Positions 45,684 to 56,977 of a stretch of DNA of 64,000 nt are shown in pieces. How positions within the stretch are numbered: the stretch's first letter is position 1; each line of letters begins with the position of its first letter. Below the pieces are notes generated by a model that worked only from the letters and a program-made list of their open reading frames with translations, made no database searches and was not told the DNA's origin. The DNA is taken from assembly GCA_021464415.1 (NCBI GenBank), contig JAKCWG010000392.1, positions 62,001-126,000 of the forward strand, read 5' to 3'. This DNA is from Lonicera japonica. Taxonomy: Eukaryota; Streptophyta; Magnoliopsida; Dipsacales; Caprifoliaceae. Both the position numbers and the translations under genes were made by a program.

Positions 45684-45879
45684 CAGATTTAACAGATATA
45701 GCAGATATAAGAGGAACATATATTCCTCTCATCAGGACTGCCGTTGTTCCTTTTCCAGCATAATGAAAACGAATCTCTAAACTTTTATCCTTAACAATCG
45801 CCTTAAAATTTATCTTCACTACCTTATCAACCCCTTTTGCTTCGCGTTCAATATCAAAATCCTTCAATTTTTGTTCACC
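45684..45879 (-). pseudogene. Captured malectin-domain exon of an LRR-VIII receptor kinase
   Basis: This 196-bp minus-strand exon starts after the acceptor TTTACAG|GGTGAAC and ends at a consensus donor TCTG|GTAAGT. It encodes LKDFDIEREAKG, then FKAIVKDKSLEIRFHYAGKG and IYVPLISAISV. This is the second half of the malectin domain in At1g53430/At1g07650-type LRR kinases (family: LKDFNI-EEA-G, LEIRLYWAGKGTT-IP-RGVYGPLISAIS). No other exon of such a kinase is visible beside it. It lies inside the CACTA element and is best explained as host sequence picked up by it. Confidence 0.85.
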
Positions 45880-46802
45880 CTGTAAACAAGCTTGTTAAAT
45901 AAAAATCATACACAATTCTAACGCGTAGTTAAATGTGTTAGGGTCTGTGTATTTTGACCTTCTGAAGCTGTATGGCCAAAATTCAGATTTTGAAAGAGTT
46001 AAAAGGTATTTGTTTCAGTTAAAAAATCAAAAGTAACTTCTTAATATGCCTGATGCTTCTGAATCATTCAGAAACTCTCCACCTCTTAATGTGAATACTG
46101 CAGTCTGAATGGTTATATAATACCAATTTTAATCTCTACCAAAAAGACTTGAAATGGAAAGTGGTAAAGGAATTCCTCAAAAAATCACCTGTATTAAAGG
46201 CTCTTGTCTTTGAGGTGAGTTAAGAATCAATAACACTTTTACACTAAATCATGTATAATACCTACATAAATTTGGGGCTTACTCGTGTATGATACCTACA
46301 TAAATTTGGGGCTTACTCGCGTATAATACCTACCAAATCATGTATAATACCTACAGAAAATCAATAAATTAATTGAAGTTTTAGGGCTTACTCGTTACTA
46401 TGTTAGGGCTTGAGAGACACGGCCGGTGGTGGTGGTGGATCGGCGGCGTGGAGCAGTGGTGCTGTGATACCGTGCGACTGTGAGAGAGGAGAGAAAAAGC
46501 AGCAAAACGAGTAAGCCCTAACTTGATTCTTGGGTAGAGAATATGTAAGAGTGAGAGACAAGAGTGAGGGTTTTGAGATGGTGCCGGTGGTGGTGGAGAA
46601 TCGGAGGTAGTGCGTGTCTAGAGGAGGGGATCGAGTGGGTAAGAGGCGTGTGTGAGAAATGAGAGTAAGAGTGATATTTTGAGATGTGAGTGTTTTGAGA
46701 GGAGAGACAGAGAGTTGAAATTTTACATTCGACGGGGGTCGTGAAATTTTGGTAGAGCGCGCGAGGGAAATAATCCCGCTAAATAATTGGCTAAATTTTT
46801 TT

Positions 46803-47115
46803 TAAGCGACAGATTTATATATAATCAGTCGCTTAAGAATTACTTAAGCGACAGAGATTGATCAATGTCAGTCAGTTAAGTAAAAATAAAAAAAATCTAA
46901 AAAAGATTGTTAAAAAAAAAATCTTAAGCGACATATATATATATAATCAATCGCTTCATAATTACTTAAGCGACTAAAGTTGATCAATGTCAGTCACTTA
47001 AGCAAAAATAAAAAATTCTAAAAAAAATCATTTTTAAAAATTCTTAAGCGACAGATATATACAATCAGTCGCTTAAGAATCACTTAAGCGACGGAAGTTG
47101 ATCAATGTTAGTCAC
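46803..47115. repeat. Internal block of CACTA subterminal-type repeats
   Basis: About three units of roughly 120 bp contain taagcgacagat, cagtcgcttaagaattactt, taagcgac and gtcagtcacttaag. These are the same words as in the two subterminal zones, yet 2.5 kb from the nearer end. This may be the edge of an older nested CACTA copy. Confidence 0.75.
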
Positions 47116-47535
47116 TTAAGTAAAAAAAATTTTAAAAAAATTATTTATTTATTTATTTAATAATAATAATAGAAAATGAAAAAAAAACTGAAAATATTAT
47201 TTATTTATTTAATAATAATACTAACAACAATGATAAAAAAATGCTAAAGTAGATTATTTATTTATCTATAATAATAATAAAAAATGAAAAAAAAAAATGC
47301 TGAAAACAATTATTTATTTATTTAATAATAATAGTAAAAATAATGATAGAAAATGAATAAAAAATACTGAAATAGATTATTTATTTATAATAATAATAGA
47401 AAATGAAAAAAAATGCTAAAAAGATTATTTATTTATTTCATAATAATACTAACAACAGTGATAAAAATACTAAAGAATAGTATTTATTTATTTATCACAG
47501 CAATAGTGAAATTGATCTAAGGAAATTACAAATTA
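47116..47535. repeat. TTATTTATTTA / ATAATAATA low-complexity repeat
   Basis: About five diverged units of 60-70 bp: ttatttatttatttaataat, then aataatagaaaatgaaaaaa. Non-coding. Confidence 0.7.
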
Positions 47536-47539
47536 GAAC

Positions 47540-48352
47540 ATGTCATTCATCATTATCATTATCATCATCATCATCATCATCCTCATCGTCATCATCATCG
47601 CTTATGACGTCATTGTTAAACCCTTCTGTATCGTCCTCGTCATCATTGTCGTCATCGTCATCATCATCAGAAATTTCCACTCGTGGTAGATCACCAAGTT
47701 CGATGGTGAAACCAGAGATAAGAATGTCAGTCGTGTGATGCTCTTGATAGGGTTCTTATACTTCAAACTATGGAGTGGAGGTTTCATCCCTTGCGAGTGT
47801 GCTATCACTGTACGTACCTCTGTGTAATATCACATTAATTATTTTCCAATCCGCACCTGCCAATGAATCATCTACATAAAACACTTGTCTTGCCATCTTG
47901 GCAAGAATAAATGGTCTATTTTCATACCAACTGGTCGAAGTGTTCACTGAAAAAAGACCATAATCTAACTTTGTGCTATCGGGATTTTCAGGGTCAATGT
48001 TGTACTATTTACACTTGAAAAACACCACCGGCATGCCTTCTGCATACTTTAGCTTAACAACTGCCTCAAGAATCCCATAGTATGGGACGTCATCCGCTAC
48101 TACCATAACTCCACTATTCTGAGTCTTCCGGTTCTAGTCTCCCTGTCATGTGATAAACTTGATGCCGTTTACGTCACATTGTGAATAGATGGTGTAACTC
48201 TGAGGCCGGCTTGCCAAAAGGTGTAGTTCTTGCTTGTAATGCGGATCACCGATACTTTGCAGGTAAGACATCTGTAAAATAATATGGAACATTAATGAAA
48301 GGTAATATACATGTGTCAAATATAAGTAAATTAAGTGTGACTGTCTACCCAA
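47540..48352 (-). pseudogene. CACTA TNP2-type protein remnant with DUF4216-like region
   Basis: The minus strand encodes LHLLASRPQSYTIYSQCDVNGIKF, then after a stop VPYYGILEAVVKLKY and VVFFKC, PFILAKMARQVFYVDD and DWKIINVI. This order matches the C-terminal region (DUF4216 type) of plant CACTA TNP2 proteins (family: L-LA-GP, VNG-RFHT, YYG-L--I-EL-Y, FI-ASQA-QVFYV-D). An acidic tail (poly-Asp, 47540-47690) closes it. Stops interrupt it. The transposase catalytic part is not present upstream. Confidence 0.75.
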
Positions 48353-48669
48353 TTATGGAAATGTGGATGAAAGTTCTGAATATGCAGTTCATCGTCCTAC
48401 ACTAAAGAAGTTTTAATTTTAAGTATCAAATCCTTAATTTTCAAAGATTCATCATATCCTTAATTAGTGTAGTATTGTATCATATAAAATACGTATTTGT
48501 GTTTCCTTGCTTATTGTGAATATTTTATGTTTAATTGCTAATGATAATAGATATGAACTTATTTGAAGCATTTGTCTTGAACCTAAATCATCAAAGCACT
48601 TGAAAAATAGATAATCCTTTAATAGTGTAATGAAATTAACATACATGCAATAATAATTTATCCAAACTC

Positions 48670-48670
<1 letters not shown>

Positions 48671-48744
<74 letters not shown>
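48671..48744. repeat. (AAT)n microsatellite
   Basis: About 24 uninterrupted units, in the CACTA element. Confidence 0.95.
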
Positions 48745-48745
<1 letters not shown>

Positions 48746-49105
48746 TTATACCATATTATATAATTTTATTTTATATATTAATATATTTTTCCAATAAATA
48801 TTTATATATAATAATAAATAAATATTGTATTATACATAATATATTATATATAAATATTTAAACCAACACTAAAACTACATGTTTAACACCAATTAACTGA
48901 ACATAGCTATTATCAATACAAAATTTAGTAATAAATTAAGATCAATAAGAGAGATTATGCTAACCTAGAGATCAAATAGGAGGCAAGAACAAAGCCTTTT
49001 GTGATAAAAATGGTGATTTGTACTTCAAAATAGCCCAAATAGCTTCTCCTCCAACCAAAATGCAATCTGAGAAAAAGCTTTGTACTTAACAAAAAGAAAA
49101 TACAC

Positions 49106-49595
49106 TTAAGCGACTGAGAATGCATTGTCAGTCGCCTAAGTGAGATCTTAAGCGACTGAGAATGCATTGTCAGTCGCCTAAGTGAGATCTTAAGTGACTG
49201 ATAATGCACAAACTCAGTCTCTTAAGAAATCTGGTCAAATTCCTTTTGACTTTGAGTAAAAACTGTCGGTGGAAGCTTTTAAGCGACAAACATATGAACT
49301 TCAGTCGCTTAAGAGATCTTAAGCGACTCACATATGTCAGTCTCTTAAGTGTAGTCGCATAAGATCTCTTAAGCGACGAACATAAGTCAGTCTCTTAAGT
49401 GTAGTCGCATAAGACCTCTTAGGCGACTAACAAAGGGTAGTCGCTGAAGTATTGTCGCTTAAGAGGCTCCTAGGCGACTAATTAACGTTAGTCACTTAAG
49501 TATAGTCGCTTAAGCATGCTTAAGCGATGGACTGTAATGTTAGTCGCTTAAGAAATGCTTAAGCGACTGACGAAAAAAAGTCAGTCTCTTAAGAT
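49106..49595. repeat. Right subterminal repeat zone of the CACTA element
   Basis: Dense cttaagcgactgag, gtcagtcgcctaag and gtcagtctcttaag words in both orientations. They include a near-perfect tandem of about 56 bp (gagaatgcattgtcagtcgc) at 49110-49190. Confidence 0.85.
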
Positions 49596-50406
49596 GATTT
49601 TTGGTGTAGTGCAAGGAATCTGGAAGAGTTCCAACCAAATTATTGCCAAGAAGAGATAATACTTTAAGAGAAGTGAGATTGCCAAAGGAGTTAGGTATCT
49701 CTCCCGTTAAATTATTGAAATGAAGCTGTAAGTTCCTGAGCTTCGACAAAGACCCAAGCTCTTTTGGAATTTTCTCTATTAATTTGTTGTTAGAAAGAGC
49801 AAGGAGTAAGAGATCAGAGCACTGAGATATGTTGATTGGAATTTCACCCTCAAATGAGTTAGCTCGTAAATCTAGTTGTTGCAAGTTAGATAAGCGACCA
49901 ACTTCAGGCGAGATTTCTCCTCCAAGCGTGTTGTTAACGAGCCAAAGCCCCATGAGGAAGCTCATATTTCCTATGTAAGGAGACAAATAGCCCACCAAGC
50001 CTTTAGATGTGAGATTTAAGGCAATGACACGTTCTCGACGATCGTTGCATGTAACACCATCCCATTGACAAAAATGGAGAGAATCGTTCCACGAACTGAG
50101 AGCCCCATAAGGTTCCTGCAAAATCGCCAACTTGAAGGCTAACAAGGCAACACGATCCGTTTCATTTTCACCAATAATGGCATTTGGTTTGAGAAGGGAT
50201 ATGGTGAGAAAGAAGAACAATATGGCACGGAAATTTAAAGAGAAGAATGATCTTAAACCCATTTTGGTGTTTGAATGTAAGCTAGTGGCTTTATTTTCTC
50301 TCATTTGTGTGCTTTGAATAAATAGAGAATTCTTTTGGCGAATAATTAATAGACAAGCTGGTAGGATTTTCAAAGATATTGTGAGTTGTATTATTGTGAT
50401 GCACAT

Positions 50407-52551
50407 TCAGCCAATGTATTATTGTAATCAAGATATATAAATTGTATAATCAAAAATTCAGAGACAAGTTGTTACATATCAATAATTGCTATAAAAAAAG
50501 TCAAAGAATAATATGTTGTTTTTTTTTAAAAAAAATCCCTTATTGATTAATGTTTGACAGGGTAGGCTAGCTGTCTAACTATTGTGTTTTGGAAATAAGA
50601 ATTCGACCTAGATTAATTAAGGTTAAATTAATTATATCTTTATGACATTTTTCTTCATGTTTCATTATGATTATGCATGTGTATATATTATTAGGCCTAA
50701 CCAATCACTCAAAACCATCGTTGACCGCCACCACCAGCCACTATAACCGCAACAGTGGCTGCTATCGGCTCGCTAGTTGTATAGCCCAATTTACAATTTA
50801 GATATAAAATAAAAATAAATAATGCAATTGATAAGTCTCCATTTACTAAGCTTTTTCTAATAGTCAAAATATCAAGATATAGAAAGAATAATGTCTAAAC
50901 ATGTATTAAATTAGACACATTTTCTCATGTTAATTTGTGCTCTATGGCATATGGTAAGTGCATGTATATAGAAAGAATAATGTCTAAACATGTATTAAAT
51001 TAGACACATTTTCTCATGTAAAATGTTAATTATTTCCATTCATATAATGCATAACATGTATCCTTAGGATGCATGAAAAAATATAATTTTTTTTATTATA
51101 TATTTTGCTATATGTATATGAGATGATTCAAGTTACAGTTAATGTAAAAATAATAATTTAACAACCATTAATAACTTTAATCATAATCATGTTATATATT
51201 GAATTATGAACCTTACAAAAGTTACGTAAAAGTAAGTATAATTGCTATATATTTACAAATATGGGATTGTCTTGAAACTTTGCATGATTAATGTTACGTC
51301 GGTATAACTTGAACTTTTCTCATGTACGTATATAATATCAATTGGCATATTATATTTTCTAGAAAAATAAATATAAGGAATAATCTGTCTTTACCAGATC
51401 CGGGCATATATATATATATATATATATATATCAATTGAAAATGTTTACATATATAAAATTTCAACACACCCACGTACTTTTGGGTTAAAGTTTTTGATAA
51501 ATTTGGTGGAAGTATTTTTTATGTCTAAGAAATCATCTCCACAAATTAATTGAGAAAACCAAAAAGTATTCCATTTTAGAAATATCCTATAATCTATATA
51601 ATAAGGGGTAATGATTTCTTAATTTTTAACATGTACATATAAGGAATAAAAGAAAGTGTATATCAGATATTGCAAAATACATTAACTTTTGAATATAGAT
51701 AGTACTTTTTACACGAGTTACAATCTAGTTTATCTATATTTCAACCCTACGAGTAAAAAAGGAATGTGAATGCACAACAACGTATAGAAGTGAACCCGTT
51801 GACCTAATATTTGATTTATTTTAAAATAAAATGTCATGTCTTCAACCTCAATAATAATAGTTAATAATCATAAGGTGTAACATATGTGACGATTTGTGTT
51901 TTAAGTAGGCTTTCATTCTTACACTACATCAATTCAATTCCCACTATAAACACTTGTGGTCAGGATAAAATCAACCCATTTCTGAACGGAAATTATTATC
52001 ATTCCAATGCAAGTGTAATAATATATAACATTTACTTTAATTTGTAGTTGTGAAAACCAAATTACCATATTTTACTTAAGAAAAGCATATTAGCAAGTTC
52101 ATTTCGATAACAAATTTGTTCGCAATGCTCGTGATTAATGAAAAAAAAATGAGATTTACTGTTAAAAGAAATGTCCCTTTCACAAAAGTACGAAATAATT
52201 AAAAAATTTCAAATGTGATGTCTTGTTTCACTTTTGACATGTGGATTCAAAATCAAGGAGGCAAGCTAGTTTCATTGTAATAGCTCTAGCATTAATGTTG
52301 TGTGCTGCGCGAGCGCATTGTTGTATATGCCTAGTGTGGTTACTATTTACAACACGCGCTAAAATGCTACACACTATGTGAGTAATGTTTACAACACTTG
52401 GGTGAGGTCAACATATCAACATCCTTTATACATACACAGTCACTAATCTTTCCTATTGAGAAGCCTTTTGAGAAAAAAATATATAAAAAGAAAACTTTTG
52501 AGGATTTTAACCAAAACCTTGACTAGAGCTTCATTTTGTAAGCTACAATTA
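50407..52551. other. Upstream region of the left LRR kinase, paralogous to 60200-61740
   Basis: No gene. Words shared in order with the upstream region of the right copy include tagaagtgaacccgt (about 51785 and 61619) and a Pro/Arg-like GCCGCCACC...GCCA stretch (about 50725 and 60690). The gene duplication therefore included about 1.5 kb of upstream DNA. Confidence 0.6.
50877..51019. repeat. 54-bp direct repeat, 89-bp period
   Basis: ATATAGAAAGAATAATGTCT... to TTTCTCATGT at 50877-50930 recurs at 50966-51019 without visible change. Confidence 0.85.
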
Positions 52552-52564
52552 TCAATTTATTGTT

Positions 52565-52764
52565 TTTTTTTTGGTTCGGAGGCATTGCCCCACGGGGTGT
52601 CCGAGTCAGCTTTCGCGCACCTCGACTAATCCCCGTTCACGCGTAGTACCATTTGCGCTGGCCATAAACTGATTTGCTGCTGCCGGAAATCGACCTGGGG
52701 AGCTCCCAGTCGACCCCAGAGCTCGAACCTGAGGTGGTTAACCACCAGGCCACAGCTTGTGGTT
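52565..52764 (-). mobile_element. tRNA-derived SINE, about 200 bp
   Basis: In minus orientation it starts with a tRNA-like head containing GCCTGGTGGTTAACC (box A-like) and CAGGTTCGAGCTC (box B-like), and ends in a poly-A tract (T run at about 52565-52572 in plus). A 13-bp duplication TCAATTTATTGTT flanks it (52552-52564 and 52765-52777). Mobilised by LINE enzymes in trans; non-coding. Confidence 0.85.
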
Positions 52765-52777
52765 TCAATTTATTGTT

Positions 52778-52850
52778 ACCTAATAAAAATTCACCGTAAA
52801 CCTTAACTAGCTAGAGCTTTAAATTAAAATAATGAATTATACATGCACAT

Positions 52851-52884
<34 letters not shown>

Positions 52885-55800
52885 GGTTGTATATATAAAT
52901 AATTGCATGCCCAACATAAAAGAATCCTAGACTGTGGTAGAAGGGAGCTGCCAATGTGGCCTAACATTTGATTTTAGTATTTATTTGGTTAATAATATAG
53001 CGCGCAGTGATTAGTGATTACCCATATATGTGATTGTTTAATAAATTATTTGTTAGTTATGTATCATTAAGGGGATTAAATTAAAACTTTCTGCTAATTA
53101 GTTAACATTTTTATCTTTGGCCTTACCGTTAATCAGGAGGGGGTCGGTCATCACTTTATAATTAAGGGCTCTAAGTGAAATTTTGTCTCGAGCGCTTTTA
53201 ATTTTTGCCTTTCTGTATATTTATATATTTAAACACACTAATAAATTTGTAACAAAACAAAATAAAAACATAAAGTCGATCAAAAGAGCAAGAAAAGAGA
53301 ACAAATAAAATTCTTAGTCTTAATAAACATAGTTAAAACAAATCTTAAAAGATAGAATTTTATTTAAAAATAAATAAATAAATAAAATCCGAACCGGCCC
53401 TGATCGAACATATGTTGTAACTCATAAACGCATATGTTAAGTTCAGATATCTTATAAAGTCACAAATGTTGATGTTTTTAGAGAAAAAAAAAATTCAAAA
53501 ACGTTCGATAATTTAATTATAATTCTATATTTCTAAAACAAAAATAAAGCGCTTTAATTTCTCTGGCCTCTTTTTTCTGACATGTGGATAATTCACCAAT
53601 AGTCTAATTTCACTCTCATCTCTGCATGTTACCAATTAACATACTAGTATATTAGTCTCTCTTCTCAATTATTCAGAACATTGTTCAGCCTAGCTAGCTT
53701 AGAAAATGTTTAAATTCGAAGCGCTTACCATCAACATTCATGGTGGTTGCATCTCTTCGCCACTCTCTGATCCATTTCGATGTTTCAAATTGCGTTTCTC
53801 CATTGAAAAGCGTAGTCTTCATATGTTACTTGCGGCCTTTACGATACTCAATTACAAGATTTGTGCCTTTAATTTGACGCATGTAACTAATTTTCTGCGT
53901 CCTCAATGAGTTTTGCTTTACCCATTTTGCTACAAACTAGGCTGTGAGTTCAAACAATTTTTTTGCAATAAAAAAGAACTTGATGTTGTACATTTACATA
54001 TCAATTTGTTACAACTTATACTTATAGCAATTATATTGCGTTAGCTCTCCACTTCTAATGTTATACAGATTAACTATTTTAAATGTAAGTTTTTATTAAA
54101 TTTTTTTAAAATTTATCATATTTAAAATTAATTGGTAGTGCCAGAATTCTTTCTTAATATTTTTTTAGCAAAAATTCTTTCTTAATTAGATGTGACATTT
54201 TTAGAATAATTTAAGATTAATTAGTCCTTTATCATTTATTTTTTATGCGATTAATTACAGGAGTAAAAATGAATGCACACAAAATGTTTCTTGCACAAAT
54301 AATTAAGTTTACAAATGAGTCTCAAAAAATATATATATATATATATATATAATTAAGTGACCCGTGACACCAAGTTGCTTTACCTTTTATTCTTACACAC
54401 GACCTATTCCGAAACAATTTTAGCATTATGGGTCATTATTTTCAATTAATTTTTAAAATTATTTAATTTCGACTTGATTGTTAGAATATATATGGTACGA
54501 TATCAAATGTAATTAATATAGTATAGTTGACTATTGATTAATTAATTCCTTGAATCAAGTCATTGATTAGAGATTCCCTGTATATATATGCTTTCTTCAT
54601 CCCGATATAAAGGGATTTTGTGCCATTCGTTGTTAATACAATGTAATTGATATTCTCATCCCTCTAAACTTCAATATATATATATATATAGGGAGGATTT
54701 TCTATAGAATCGTTCTTAAGTTAACTAACTTGACATCCATTTCGAAGGATAAACTAGCTAGCTTGAACTTTTGCGATTAAAGATACATTATTTGATTTAG
54801 AATAGGACAGTACAATTAAAGAGAAATAGATTGAAAGGACTGAATAAACATTCTCTAGCTCGAACGTTTGAGAAGATTTTTGTTGCATCTAACTTCTATC
54901 AAGCTTCACGCCCCTGTAATTCAAATTAAGAAAATTAAAAAGAGGAATAATTATTTTATATATACAAAAAAGAGATCCAACTTATCTTGGTGGTAAGTGA
55001 ATAAGTATTTAGCACGAAAATCGCATAAGCTAAGGACAAGAACTTAGGAAGTAAGACTTGGTTCTTCTCCGTTATTTTTTTATTTAAATTTTATTTTTTA
55101 ATGGGGTTCCAATTTGAGGTCTGAATGAACGATTTTTTTCATGAATTTATTATAGAGGTCATCTCTGCTAAATATCATAAAAAAAAAATCATATGCTTAA
55201 TTAGTTTTTCCGGTTAGACCCAATAAATAAAATTGAATCGAAAACATAACAGAGATAAGCAAAATCCCACAAAGATATATGATCATAAACTATCATTAAA
55301 TTGTCTCCTGTATTCGACACATATTTTCAAGCCATGTGGTAATATTTTACCATTTCTTAACCTGGGTATTAAATTTTACCATAAAAACGAAATTTTGAAT
55401 ACCTCAATAATTAAACTAACAATATAATTAGTGAACTAATTTTTTTTTCTCAATATGGATTAGGAATCTTGTTTTATCATAAGGTACATGTCGCAAACAC
55501 CTATTCTGCGGAAGAGAAAACGTAGCAAAAAAAAAAACTAATAATGAACCATCTGTTCCACCCCCCCCCCCCCCCCCCCCCCCCACACCCACCCACCCAC
55601 ACACACACACACTTGTAGTTGGGGATGTAAATTAACCAACTAAAAAATAAAAACTTAATAAAAAATAGCTGGATCTTTTACAATGCATTAATAATTTGTA
55701 ACCATATATAATAAAGTTATCTACTTCAATCATGTAGTAATGACATATGGCATTAAATCCATTCTTTTAGTTCATTGTCTTTTAGTTATATATCCTTCCC

Positions 55801-56037
55801 TCTTCCTCCTTGGTCTTTCCATGTTTTACCATCATGTCTTTTCTAATTTTTTATTATTATTTCATTTACCTCTCCTAACATAGTTTATACATCTAACTTT
55901 TATACAAATTTTATGTGTTCAAAATCTTAAAATATTGCAAGAGTACAATTTTTTTACGAGAAGTACAAATTTTACACAAAACAAAAATATGCAATATTGA
56001 TGAAAATATTCTTACAAAATATTTTCTGAATACACAA
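52778..56037. other. Intergenic, no gene
   Basis: AT-rich with several (AT)n and (CA)n tracts (52850-52882, 54328-54350, 54678-54690). An open frame at 53706-53909 has no recognisable domain and is not called. Confidence 0.4.
55561..55612. repeat. 24-base poly-C run followed by CCCA/CA repeat
   Basis: Twenty-four C in a row (55561-55584), then CACCC units and (CA)n. On the minus strand it is a long G tract able to form a G-quadruplex. Confidence 0.95.
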
Positions 56038-56448
56038 TGTGAGGATCAAGCGCTTACCATTGCGCCAAAAGTTATAGCTGTTAGCGAATGCGCAACTTTA
56101 TTTCCTTGTACCCAATGACCATTAGAGCGCCATGGCCTTAGATAACCTGCACACCGGATATACCCTCCGAATTTACCACGGAGAGGAGCGCAATTGTGGA
56201 TTTACCTCCAACAATCCCTCCCCACAATGGCGCGCCCCAAGTATCGAACCCGTGACCTCCTCTGATACCAATTGTGAGGATCAAGCGCTTACCATTGCGC
56301 CAAAAGCTATAGCTGTTAGCGAAGGCGCAACTTTATTTCCTTGTACCCAACGACCATTAGAGCGCCATGGCATTAGATAACCTGTACACCGGATATACCC
56401 TCCGGATTCACCACGGAGAGGAGCGCAATTGTGGATTTACCTCCAACA
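56038..56448 (-). mobile_element. TRIM retrotransposon, 411 bp
   Basis: Two 176-bp LTRs (56038-56213 and 56273-56448) start TGTGAGGATC and end CCTCCAACA in plus, differing at about 7 positions (about 4%). The 59-bp interior holds, in minus orientation, the primer site TGGTATCAGAGG next to one LTR and a GGGGAGGGAT polypurine tract next to the other. CACAA flanks both ends (56033-56037 and 56449-56453). No coding capacity. Confidence 0.92.
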
Positions 56449-56453
56449 CACAA

Positions 56454-56977
56454 GTTCATGAAAAAATTAATGTAAGTTTTAGTTGCACTATTGTAATTAA
56501 ATTATACTATATATAGCACTGACTAATAGCCATGTTATTATCGAAGGTCATATATATAAAATATTGAAAATAAACAATTAGCCATAATACTCCATGACAT
56601 ATTAATATTACAATTTTTTTTGTTAAAACTAAAATGGTACTGCTAAATGATTAGTATTTAAGTTGTTATTTTATATATTAAGTATAATAGTACTATAAAT
56701 TTATATTTTACACTACGTGCACATCGTGCAGAGTTACATGCTTGTAATAATATATATATGTATATATGAATTATAACGGAATTCAAAAATTTACCTCTGC
56801 TCTTGCGACATCAGCTCGAGCAAAGTCATTTCGCAGGATTTTATTGATTGAATGCATCTCACGGACAACACTAGTTATGTCAATTCGGTCTTGCGGTGAC
56901 TGCATGGAACATGTTACTCCAATCTTTATCAAAGAAGTCAAAGAGTCCTCCATGTTTTCATTACTTGCTTGCAGTCT
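56454..56977. other. 3' region of the right LRR kinase
   Basis: From 56978 down to about 56775 the minus strand still encodes the lost C-terminal kinase end in the same frame beyond the stop (segments GVTCSMQSPQDRID and SINKILR). Further left is AT-rich sequence without a gene. Confidence 0.6.

Larger units (their letters stand above)
40840..49611 (-). mobile_element. CACTA (En/Spm) transposon, 8772 bp
   Basis: The left end is CACTACCTGATAAAAGG and the right end GATTTTTGGTGTAGTG. Both lead into CTTAAGAGACTGAC within 18-20 bp of the terminus. CAA lies on each side (40837-40839 and 49612-49614), the 3-bp CACTA target duplication. The paralogous gene at about 59530 shows the unoccupied site. 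Subterminal zones are crowded with TTAAGCGACTGAC-type words in both orientations. Inside are remnants of a TNP2-type protein on the minus strand plus host-derived fragments. The transposase itself is missing or unrecognisable, so it is non-autonomous. Confidence 0.95.
38226..50262 (-). pseudogene. LRR-XII receptor kinase (EFR/Xa21/At3g47570-like), split by a CACTA element
   Basis: The pieces are 49612-50262 (start), 38817-40836 (rest of exon 1) and 38226-38620 (exon 2), with a 196-bp GT-AG intron at 38621-38816. Skipping the CACTA insertion gives 3066 nt, exactly 1022 codons with the stop. Domain order is signal peptide (MGLRSFFSLNFRAILFFFL), LRR cap (DRVALLAFKLAI, CQWDGVTCND), about 20 LRRs, membrane helix, then non-RD kinase. 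The family senses microbial or endogenous peptides at the cell surface. Defects are nonsense codons at 40366-40368 (TAA) and 40207-40209 (TGA), and HCDLNPN in the catalytic loop, where Asn replaces the usual Lys. The ATP loop GAGNFGMVYKG is intact. It is a pseudogene independent of the insertion. Confidence 0.9.

Noticed and set aside
53706..53909. 67-codon open frame on the plus strand
   Set aside because: No recognisable family and no flanking gene signals; expected by chance.
55428..55610. Gly-rich open frame on the minus strand
   Set aside because: It is produced by the poly-C run.
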